A stretch of DNA of 15,093 nt from Bacteroidaceae bacterium (GTDB taxonomy: Bacteria > Bacteroidota > Bacteroidia > Bacteroidales > Bacteroidaceae). The position numbers and the translations under genes were made by a program. Shown in pieces: positions 7,477-13,131 of the stretch. The notes beneath the pieces were generated by a model. It was not told the origin of the DNA and searched no databases. It worked only from the letters and a program-made list of their open reading frames with translations. The stretch spans positions 4,449 through 19,541 of the forward strand of contig JABUUA010000024.1 in NCBI GenBank assembly GCA_021443405.1, given 5' to 3'. How positions within the stretch are numbered: the first letter of the stretch is position 1; the number at the start of each line of letters is the position of its first letter.

Positions 7477-8079
7477 ATGTTTTCAGGAATAGTTGAAGAA
7501 ACAGCCAAGGTGGTGGCCTTGGAGAAAGAACAGGAGAATCTGCACCTCACGCTGACGTGCTCCTTCGCCCGCGAACTGACCATCGACCAGAGCGTGGCGC
7601 ACAACGGCACTTGCCTCACCGTGGTGCGGCAACAAGGCGACACTTACACCGTCACTGCCATGCAGGAGACGCTCAACTGCACCAACCTCGGTCGGCTGGT
7701 CGTGGGCGACGAGGTGAACGTGGAGCGCAGCATGATGATGAACGGCCGGCTCGATGGCCACATTGTGCAGGGCCACGTCGATACCACCGCCGAGTGCATC
7801 GCCGTGGAGGACGCCGAGGGAAGCCACGTCTATACGTTCCGCTACCACTGCGACCGCGAGATGGCGCGCCGCGGCTATGTGACCGTGGACAAAGGCTCCG
7901 TCACCGTCAACGGCGTCAGCCTCACCGTCTGCCGTCCCACCGACGACACTTTCCAGGTCTGCATCATCCCCTACACCTTCGAGTGCACGAACTTCCACAA
8001 CATCCAGCCCGGAACCATCGTCAACCTCGAGTTCGACATCATCGGCAAATATCTTGCCCGCATGATGCACTTTGCGTGA
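7477..8079 (+). CDS. ribE: Riboflavin synthase, alpha chain
   Basis: A 200-residue enzyme that dismutates two 6,7-dimethyl-8-ribityllumazine molecules to riboflavin and the pyrimidinedione, the last step of riboflavin synthesis, in the cytoplasm. The sequence shows the family's internal duplication: MFSGIVEETAKV with NGTCLTV and MNGRLDGHIVQGHVD in the N-terminal barrel, then KGSVTVNGVSLTV and PYTFECTNF in the C-terminal barrel, with the terminal oligomerisation helix YLARMMHFA. Length is normal. It is the only clear plus-strand gene, divergent from the tolC-family gene and convergent with the GH128-like gene. It has its own strong promoter and appears monocistronic. No Shine-Dalgarno sequence is seen, as usual in Bacteroidota. 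Confidence 0.96.
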   Translation: MFSGIVEETAKVVALEKEQENLHLTLTCSFARELTIDQSVAHNGTCLTVVRQQGDTYTVTAMQETLNCTNLGRLVVGDEVNVERSMMMNGRLDGHIVQGHVDTTAECIAVEDAEGSHVYTFRYHCDREMARRGYVTVDKGSVTVNGVSLTVCRPTDDTFQVCIIPYTFECTNFHNIQPGTIVNLEFDIIGKYLARMMHFA

Positions 8080-8163
8080 CCGCGACGGAACGGCTCACGG
8101 AACGGCCCGGTGTGTAGTTGCGCATCGGGTTGTTTCTGTGTGTTGGTAATTGATTGCTCGAAT

Positions 8164-8184
8164 GAAATTTCTGGGTTAAATTTC
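8164..8184. repeat. Perfect 7-bp hairpin before the 22-bp repeats
   Basis: GAAATTT (8164-8170) and AAATTTC (8178-8184) are perfect inverted copies around a 7-nt loop (CTGGGTT). No T run follows, so this is not a convincing terminator for ribE. It sits 21 bp before the tandem repeat and may belong to the same repeat element. Confidence 0.55.
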
Positions 8185-8205
8185 GGTGGTTCGTAAACTC
8201 GAAGC

Positions 8206-8293
8206 AGACATGCGGTCGTCTTGGCTCAGACAATCGGTCGTCTCTGCTCAGACATTTGCTTGTGTCGCTTCGAACAATAGGACGTCTGCCCCG
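8206..8293. repeat. Degenerate 22-bp tandem repeat, about four units
   Basis: Units begin at 8206, 8228, 8250 and 8272, an exact 22-bp period. The first two units share AGACA, two variable bases, CGGTCGTCT, two variable bases, then GCTC (18 of 22 identical). The third and fourth are decayed (about 14 and 13 of 22 against unit two). Each good unit carries AGAC and GTCT as an inverted pair, so each could form a small hairpin. Traces of the motif (GGTCGT, TTGTTC, GACAA) continue to about 8340 out of phase. The period is not a multiple of three, which argues against coding. Confidence 0.75.
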
Positions 8294-8385
8294 TCGACGA
8301 TTCACGGCGGTCGTTTTGTTCGACGTGACAAAAGGACGAGATAGGCAAGCAAAATGAAGAAAAGACAATGAGGGACTTCCGGAAT

Positions 8386-8417
8386 TTGGCCCCTCCACCA
8401 CGTGGAAGGTGAGCCAA
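8386..8417. repeat. Hairpin-forming inverted repeat
   Basis: TTGGC (8386-8390) pairs with GCCAA (8413-8417), and inside them TCCAC (8394-8398) pairs with GTGGA (8402-8406) around a CAC loop. No T run follows on either side, so it does not look like a simple terminator. Function unknown. Confidence 0.5.
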
Positions 8418-8453
8418 GTTGACGTGAATAATTGCGAGCGTCGTTTCTTCCTC

Positions 8454-8463
8454 CCCCGCGGGG
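8454..8463. repeat. GC palindrome CCCCGCGGGG
   Basis: A perfect 10-bp self-complementary sequence. It lies between two hairpin-capable stretches (8386-8417 and 8476-8494). Its role is unknown. Confidence 0.5.
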
Positions 8464-8475
8464 CGCCAGCGAGGT

Positions 8476-8494
8476 CGAGCGTTAATAATGCTCG
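8476..8494. repeat. Short inverted repeat with 3-nt loop
   Basis: CGAGCGTT (8476-8483) and AATGCTCG (8487-8494) are complementary at 7 of 8 positions; the eighth is a G-U pair if transcribed on the plus strand. The loop is AAT. No T tract follows. Confidence 0.5.
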
Positions 8495-8594
8495 GCATCG
8501 ATGGTGGGTGCAGTGCTCGGCTGGGGCGAGGGGCGATGCAGGAGCGCCGAGGCGGCTGCCGTTGAGCACAAAGGTGGAGGATAGGTCTGGGGTC

Positions 8595-8641
8595 TTTTTT
8601 TTCAATCTCAATCTCCCATCTTTCAATCTTTCAAAAAAAAA
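8595..8641. repeat. Pyrimidine tract flanked by T8 and A9 runs
   Basis: Eight T (8595-8602), a 30-base C/T-rich tract made of CAATCT and CTTTCAATC variants, then nine A (8633-8641). The T and A runs are inverted complements. Slippage-prone low-complexity sequence; no function is evident. Confidence 0.6.
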
Positions 8642-8664
8642 TGTGTCCCCCCGCGCTCCTAAAT

Positions 8665-8721
8665 CATCATAAGACCTTATATATTATTATAGGGAAATAA
8701 ATATTATAATGTCTTATTATG
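8665..8721. repeat. AT-rich imperfect inverted repeat
   Basis: The arm 8665-8681 (containing ATAAGAC) pairs with 8705-8721 (containing GTCTTAT) at 15 of 17 positions around a 23-base A/T-rich loop. The surroundings switch sharply from GC-rich to AT-rich sequence. It could be a miniature element remnant, a cruciform-prone spacer or a weak terminator; there is no flanking target duplication that I can see. Confidence 0.55.
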
Positions 8722-8736
8722 CTGCACATTATAAAT

Positions 8737-8808
8737 AATTTGAGAGGTGAGAGGTGAGGACGTATGATGACGTGGTTTGCAGAGAAACTCGCAAATTTGA
8801 GAGGTGAG
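8737..8808. repeat. 15-bp direct repeat with GAGAGGT units
   Basis: AATTTGAGAGGTGAG occurs at 8737-8751 and again at 8794-8808, 57 bp apart. The first copy continues as a tandem 7-mer, GAGAGGT twice and then GAGG (8742-8759). The second runs into a G-rich stretch ending at about 8820. Confidence 0.7.
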
Positions 8809-8821
8809 GGTGGGGGGATGG

Positions 8822-8857
8822 AAAAAACTCCCCCCACTATGGAAAGAGTGGAGGGAG
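8822..8857 (-). terminator. Intrinsic terminator of the glycoside hydrolase operon
   Basis: On the minus strand, CTCCCTCCACT, an 8-nt loop, then AGTGGGGGGAG form an 11-bp stem (ten Watson-Crick pairs and one G-U), directly followed by six T. It lies about 94 bp past the stop of the GH128-like gene and is in the right orientation to end that transcript. Confidence 0.8.
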
Positions 8858-8887
8858 GCTCGCCGTTCTTGGCGTAGAGTTGTTGGA

Positions 8888-8934
8888 GAGAGAACAGCTA
8901 ACTGTTACTTCGGGTGGATTTGCCCCGTTCTCTC
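8888..8934. other. Long-range stem in the operon 3' untranslated region
   Basis: GAGAGAAC (8888-8895) is complementary to GTTCTCTC (8927-8934). Within the loop, AACAG (8893-8897) and CTGTT (8902-8906) offer an alternative hairpin, and CGGG (8911-8914) can pair with CCCG (8924-8927). It lies between the GH128-like stop codon and its terminator, so it would be transcribed as part of the 3' UTR. Function unknown. Confidence 0.4.
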
Positions 8935-8950
8935 CTTTTGCATTTCAGCA

Positions 8951-11728
8951 TTACCGAACCGCGATTTTCGTCGCTTTCTGTCCGTTGGTCACTACATAGA
9001 TTCCTGCGGGGACGCGCTGGCCCAGGGGAACTTGTACGCCGGCAGTGTTGAAGACGCGGACGGGGGCGTCGGCAAAGATGGCTCCTTCGTGAACATTCAC
9101 CGAGAATCCTTGCGCCTTCACGGTGGTGATGGCGGTGGGGACAATGACGGGGTCCACCGAGGGAGCGTCGGCCGGAGCGTCGCTGATGATGAACCAGCCG
9201 ACCTTGTCGCCGTTGGCCGAGGCGGAGTTGGTGGGCGTGTTCGTCGCTGTGCCGTCCACCTGACGACGGTAAGAGCCGCAATAAATCTCGCCGTTGTCGT
9301 CGGCCGAGGTGCTGTGCTGGCGCAGGACATTGGTCGCGGGATAGTTGTTGGTCTGCGCGCCGGCAATGATGGTGGGGTTGCGGAAGCTCAGTTGCTGGCC
9401 GTCAGCGTCCACGTAGTTGACCGTTCGGCGCGAAGTGCCTCCCACCAGCGACTCGGAGTTGCTGCCCACGGTCAGCATCTTCCCGTCGCCAATCAGCAGT
9501 TGGCCAGGCGAGCAGGCAAAGTAGTTGACGTTCTGCGCATTGAAAGTTCCGGTAACGCCGGCTTGTCGCTCCAACTTCACAGAGAAACCAGCGCGGGTAA
9601 TGTCGTAAACACGTGTGACGACAGGGTCGTAAGAAGCCACGGCCGTGTTCTGTTGGGCCATCACAACGGGGGTGACGCCTTCGGGGAAGGGCTCGGGGAA
9701 GACGACCTTCACTTCGTCGCCCTTGATGTTTCCTATCTTCTGGGAGATGAGCATCATGCCGTTGTCGAAATGGAAGACCGTGTCGGGGGGAAGCAGCAGG
9801 TAGTCGATGGTCTCTGCCGAGCTGATTTCCACGGGTGTCTCGAGCGTCCAGGGATGGAGACGGAAGCGGAAACTGCGCACGCTGAGCGACTGCACCTGGT
9901 TGGTGATTCCGTTGGCCGAGTTCTTGTTGCTCACCATGCCCATGACCACGTAGGGAGCGGCCTCTTGCTCGTCGAACTCCGTCGTGACGCTTTCGGTGTT
10001 GGCGATTTTGAGCTGGCCGTATAACAGTGAGCCCACAGAGTAGGCGGCTGAGATGGTGCAGCTGACGTCATTCGAGAAGTGCTTCAGATTGTTGCAGTCG
10101 GTGGTGACCACACGGAAGAAGTAGATGCCCGGGTCGGTGAGGTTGCCCACCGTGTAGCTGTAGCTGACACCGCCCTTGCCGTTCTGGTCCTGCGGCGTGA
10201 TTTCGGTCACGTCTTCCCAAACCGTGCTGCCCGGGGTCTTCATCTGCACTTTGATTTGCGACATCATGTCGCCGTTCGGGTCTTCCCATTCGAGGGTCAT
10301 CTGCCGCTTGTTCTTTTCGAAGGTTCCCAGCAGTTCGCCCACTTCCTGCACCACCACGTTGGGAACATACTCATACCGCTTGTTATAGCCGATGGGCGTG
10401 CTCATGGAGGCGTAATATTTGCCGAGGATGCTCAAGGTTCCATCGTTGAAATAAATCTTTGAGCAGTCGGCCTCGGAGTTCCAATAGGCATAGCGCTCCA
10501 CCCATCCTGTTTCGTTGAGGTGGTCGAGGATGGGTTTCACGTGGTCGTAGTTCAACTGCTGGTTGGCGGTAGAGCCGGTGCCGTCGGTGGCGAAGATTCC
10601 GTTTTTGTTCCACGAAGCGCCCCAGACCCACTCGGAAATCCATATCGGGCGCTTGTAGCTGTTGTAGAAGCTCTCGAGATAATTATAGAAACTGCCTTCG
10701 GGCCAGTAGCAGTGCATGTCGAGCATGTCGCAGCGCCAACCTCTTTTGTCAATTTCGTTCATGAAGTCGCGCAGATGGTTCAGCGAGCCGTCGTGGCTCG
10801 AGGGCGAGCAAAGGCGCATTCCCGTTCGCATGAGGTTCTGCCAGTTGTCGAGGATTTGTTCCACGGTCTGCGGATGGTCGTCCGCAGCGTTGCCCGGCTC
10901 GTTGTTCGTCTTCATGTTGCAAGAACCCGACACACTGCCGCAAGTCGACGACGACGGCCAGTCTTCGTAGATGTGATTGGGCACCCATTCCACGTCGGGT
11001 AGGAGGCTCTCGTTACCTTGTCCCCAGTCGTAACACCACGACGTGTTCAACTTGTCGTTGGCTTCGCGGCGGCCATCGCTGGCCAATCCTTTCTTCTGAG
11101 CGTCATACCATTGGAAAAGGCGGAACGAACTGATTTTGCCGGAAAGAACTTTCGGCAGGGTGGAGAGCTCCAAATCTTCCTCGTCGGCCACAAAGCAGCG
11201 GCTGTAGCCCCAACCGCTCGTTCCGATGGCAAACGTGACCATGTAGCCGCGCTTGAGCTTGAAGGAGCGAATGTTGTTGTTGAGTTTCGCCGCGGTCAGC
11301 GTATTCATGTAGCCGCCCGTGTGTCCGGTGGCGTAATTGTTGCAGGAGTTGCCGGCAAACCCTTCCTCCGTAAAGCAGGTGAGCGGGCGGAAGTCTTTTC
11401 CGTAGGGGAGAACGATAGCGCCCGTGCCGTACATCTTTACTTGACAGTTAGTGCCGTTCACCGCTGGTTCTCCGTTGATTAGAATGTTCGTCATGTAAGA
11501 AGCGATGACCTTCGACGGCTTCACTTTCTGCAGGACGAGCGCTGCGTGTTCCGTGCTGACAATATCCACGGAGCCCATCGTCGTGAAGGGCGTTTCTCCG
11601 GTGATGGTGTAATCGACGTCCGTCGTGAGTTGGACACTCCCGGTTACCTGGGCGACTTCGGTCACTGTGTTCTTGGCGCACAGCGACGCTGCGACCAGCA
11701 AACAACTTGCTAAAAGTGGAAATCTCAT
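8951..11728 (-). CDS. Secreted GH128-like glycoside hydrolase with T9SS sorting signal
   Basis: A 925-residue exported protein. The signal peptide is about 1-18 (MRFPLLASCLLVAASLCA). Residues 20-200 form an uncharacterised beta-rich region. Residues about 200-445 resemble the Asl1-like/GH128 catalytic core: NNEPGN (Glu277, putative acid/base), VDMLDMHCYW-like segment (DMLDMHCYW, 334-342), PIWISEWVWG (Glu366, putative nucleophile) and VERYAYWN (410-417). Known GH128 enzymes are endo-beta-1,3-glucanases. An Fn3-like domain follows (about 457-560), then beta modules resembling H-type lectin (FPEPFPEGVTPVV, TRVYDITRAGFSVKLE, VNYFACSPG at 677-742). The end, VRVFNTAGVQVPLG then VPAGIYVV and TKIAVR, matches a type A T9SS C-terminal sorting domain, implying secretion to the cell surface. 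The ATG at 11728 begins the signal peptide. It lies 52 bp after the GH43 gene in one operon. Substrate is inferred, not shown. Confidence 0.8.
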   Translation of the reverse strand: MRFPLLASCLLVAASLCAKNTVTEVAQVTGSVQLTTDVDYTITGETPFTTMGSVDIVSTEHAALVLQKVKPSKVIASYMTNILINGEPAVNGTNCQVKMYGTGAIVLPYGKDFRPLTCFTEEGFAGNSCNNYATGHTGGYMNTLTAAKLNNNIRSFKLKRGYMVTFAIGTSGWGYSRCFVADEEDLELSTLPKVLSGKISSFRLFQWYDAQKKGLASDGRREANDKLNTSWCYDWGQGNESLLPDVEWVPNHIYEDWPSSSTCGSVSGSCNMKTNNEPGNAADDHPQTVEQILDNWQNLMRTGMRLCSPSSHDGSLNHLRDFMNEIDKRGWRCDMLDMHCYWPEGSFYNYLESFYNSYKRPIWISEWVWGASWNKNGIFATDGTGSTANQQLNYDHVKPILDHLNETGWVERYAYWNSEADCSKIYFNDGTLSILGKYYASMSTPIGYNKRYEYVPNVVVQEVGELLGTFEKNKRQMTLEWEDPNGDMMSQIKVQMKTPGSTVWEDVTEITPQDQNGKGGVSYSYTVGNLTDPGIYFFRVVTTDCNNLKHFSNDVSCTISAAYSVGSLLYGQLKIANTESVTTEFDEQEAAPYVVMGMVSNKNSANGITNQVQSLSVRSFRFRLHPWTLETPVEISSAETIDYLLLPPDTVFHFDNGMMLISQKIGNIKGDEVKVVFPEPFPEGVTPVVMAQQNTAVASYDPVVTRVYDITRAGFSVKLERQAGVTGTFNAQNVNYFACSPGQLLIGDGKMLTVGSNSESLVGGTSRRTVNYVDADGQQLSFRNPTIIAGAQTNNYPATNVLRQHSTSADDNGEIYCGSYRRQVDGTATNTPTNSASANGDKVGWFIISDAPADAPSVDPVIVPTAITTVKAQGFSVNVHEGAIFADAPVRVFNTAGVQVPLGQRVPAGIYVVTNGQKATKIAVR

Positions 11729-11780
11729 AATTCTTTCTATGTGTGACGGGTGGTGGCGGGGCCACGACCTGTAGTTTGTC

Positions 11781-12935
11781 TTATTTCTTGAAGTAGTTGG
11801 CAATCTCTTTCTCCAGCGCTTTATAGGTCTTGAGAGAGGCCGGACCGTTCAGCACTTCGTCGATTCGCTGGAGCATCTGCTCGCGGTTGTCCAGTTGATA
11901 GAGGGTGAGGGTGGGGACGGCCCGTGTGCGCAGACTGCGGCGCGTCTTCTGCAAGTTCTCCCAACTGCGCAGAATGTTGAGTTCCTCCTGGGTGATGGCG
12001 ATTACAGTTCCGTGGCGCGGCGTGAATTTGCCGGAGGTCTTGGTGTTCTGAACTTTCTTGAAGGTCCGCAGGTCTGTGCTCTTGCAGAACTGGTAATGAC
12101 CGTTCATATAGCAGTCGTACATCAGCACCCAAGTGCCGTCGAACAAGCGGAACACACCGCTGCCTTCCACGGCCTCGTTCGTATCTTGGCAGAAGCCAGG
12201 CAGCAACTCCCAGTCGGCACTGTTGTGAAGTGTCTTCGCAAGGAATTGCTTGACGCCTTTCTGGTGCTGACCCTCGGTCTTGAAGAAGATGTGATAAATG
12301 CCTTCGTCGTCGCAGACAATGTCGGTGTCGATGGCGGCGTAGTTCACGTCGAAGAGCAGTTGTGGTTCTCCCTCGAAGTCGCTGAAGTCAGCATTGGCAT
12401 AGCAGTAATAAACACGGTCATAAGGACAAGAACCGTCGTCCGTCAGTATGCTGAAATACACCATGTACTTGCCTGCCTCCTTGTCATAAACCGTTTGCGG
12501 AGCCCAGACGCGCAATACATGTTCGAACATAGTGCCTTTGTAACGGTCGGGGAAATGAATCGCATGATGTTCCCACGAAATCAGGTCGCGAGAGCGCATC
12601 AGCACCATGCCGCGGTTGCTCGACCAACCTTGTGAGCTGGCCATATCGGTGATTACCTGATAGAAATAACCATCTTCGCCGCGAAGGATGTGCGGGTCAC
12701 GCACGGCTTTCTTCAGCGCAATCGTGTCGCTCGAAATGACGGGCAGTCCGTCGTTCAAGGGTGTGTAGTTCCATCCGTCATCACTGAGCGCATAGCAAAT
12801 CTGCTCTTGCTCAGGGTCATTGCCAGTGAAATAAGAAAACAGATAAGCCACATACTTGGGCTTAGCGCCGAACGAGGCAAGGGCGCATAAAGCCAAAAAT
12901 GCAAAGCTAACGAGTCTTTTTGATGAGTTTTTCAT
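11781..12935 (-). CDS. GH43-like glycoside hydrolase (five-bladed beta-propeller)
   Basis: A 384-residue protein with a Sec signal peptide (about 1-24, cleavage near SFGA). No acceptable lipobox is present, so it is likely periplasmic or released. GH43 landmarks are in order: AVRDPHILRG with Asp80 (putative catalytic base), RVWAPQTVYD (142-151), IDTDIVCDDEG with Asp203 (pKa modulator) and EAVEGSGVFR with Glu257 (general acid), plus PRHGTVIAIT with His308 near the last blade. The family acts on arabinans, xylans and related beta- or alpha-linked sugars; the exact substrate is unclear. Residues about 318-384 add a helical C-terminal extension. It is the first gene of an operon with the GH128-like protein, which suggests both act on one polysaccharide or on linked glycans. 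Confidence 0.85.
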   Translation of the reverse strand: MKNSSKRLVSFAFLALCALASFGAKPKYVAYLFSYFTGNDPEQEQICYALSDDGWNYTPLNDGLPVISSDTIALKKAVRDPHILRGEDGYFYQVITDMASSQGWSSNRGMVLMRSRDLISWEHHAIHFPDRYKGTMFEHVLRVWAPQTVYDKEAGKYMVYFSILTDDGSCPYDRVYYCYANADFSDFEGEPQLLFDVNYAAIDTDIVCDDEGIYHIFFKTEGQHQKGVKQFLAKTLHNSADWELLPGFCQDTNEAVEGSGVFRLFDGTWVLMYDCYMNGHYQFCKSTDLRTFKKVQNTKTSGKFTPRHGTVIAITQEELNILRSWENLQKTRRSLRTRAVPTLTLYQLDNREQMLQRIDEVLNGPASLKTYKALEKEIANYFKK

Positions 12936-12969
12936 GTCTTTAAGTTTTATTTTTTATTGTATCTATGCA

Positions 12970-12977
12970 CAAAGATA
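12970..12977 (-). promoter_or_regulatory. Candidate -7 box of the glycoside hydrolase operon
   Basis: Minus-strand TATCTTTG matches the Bacteroidota TAnnTTTG consensus, 34 bp before the GH43 start. The -33 position is occupied by AT-rich sequence without a clean TTTG, which would suit an activator-dependent promoter. Confidence 0.55.
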
Positions 12978-12994
12978 CAATTTTTTTTCTATTT

Positions 12995-13041
12995 GTCTAT
13001 AAACTGTTTGCGTTTTTTAGTTGGGCGCTTGGTTTATAAAC
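12995..13041. promoter_or_regulatory. Pair of GTTTATAAAC-like sites upstream of the GH operon
   Basis: GTTTATAAAC (13032-13041) is a perfect 10-bp palindrome, and GTCTATAAAC (12995-13004) is a one-base variant. They start 37 bp apart, and the nearer one overlaps the expected -33 region of the operon promoter. This could be a dimeric regulator's binding site, but the AT-rich setting makes chance possible. Confidence 0.35.
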
Positions 13042-13048
13042 GAATCAA

Positions 13049-13083
13049 CCCTCAGAAAGTTGTTTGCAAAAACTTCCTGAGGG
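13049..13083 (-). terminator. Terminator-like hairpin after the penicillin-binding protein gene
   Basis: On the minus strand, CCCTCAGGAAGTT, a 9-nt loop, then AACTTTCTGAGGG give a 13-bp stem (twelve Watson-Crick pairs and one G-U), 48 bp past the stop of the PBP gene. The trailing T tract is weak (TTGATTCGTTTA), so efficiency is uncertain. Confidence 0.65.
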
Positions 13084-13131
13084 CTGACGATTATCCAGTG
13101 TTAGAACGTTGGAAACAATAGACTTTCTTCG

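Larger units (their letters stand above)
8080..8950. other. Gene-free convergent intergenic region with mixed repeats
   Basis: 871 bp between the ends of ribE and the GH128-like gene. No open frame here looks like protein: the frames present overlap repeats and have low-complexity Arg/Ser/Pro-rich products with no recognisable domain. The stretch contains, in order, a short hairpin, a degenerate 22-bp tandem repeat, hairpins around 8386-8494, a pyrimidine tract between a T run and an A run, an AT-rich inverted repeat, two copies of a 15-bp GAGAGGT-type repeat, and an intrinsic terminator for the minus-strand operon. Base composition changes abruptly within it, unlike the flanking genes. Confidence 0.8.

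Noticed and set aside
8080..8110. Rho-independent terminator just after ribE
   Set aside because: The ACGGAACGGC sequence repeats directly, not as an inverted repeat, and no T run follows.
8206..8293. CRISPR array
   Set aside because: The units abut with no unique spacers of 30-40 bp, the 22-bp units are degenerate, and there are no cas genes in the window.
8039..8626. Minus-strand open frame of 195 codons over the 22-bp repeats
   Set aside because: It overlaps the ribE 3' end, crosses the tandem repeat and hairpins, and has a Ser/Arg/Pro-rich product without a recognisable domain.
8409..8672. Plus-strand open frame of 87 codons
   Set aside because: It spans the pyrimidine tract and homopolymer runs, has no similarity I recognise and no promoter-like sequence close upstream.
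8799..8820. G-quadruplex in the G-rich stretch near the GAGAGGT repeat
   Set aside because: Only two runs of three or more G are present in close range; at best a weak two-layer structure is possible.
8804..10024. Long plus-strand open frame (406 codons) opposite the GH128-like gene
   Set aside because: The product is Gly/Val/His/Arg-rich with no domain, and the opposite strand encodes a well-supported protein. It is a by-product of the GC-rich codon use of that gene.
12860..12935. Lipoprotein signal on the GH43-like enzyme
   Set aside because: The only Cys in the signal region is preceded by Leu at -1, which lipobox recognition does not tolerate; a standard signal peptidase I site fits better.
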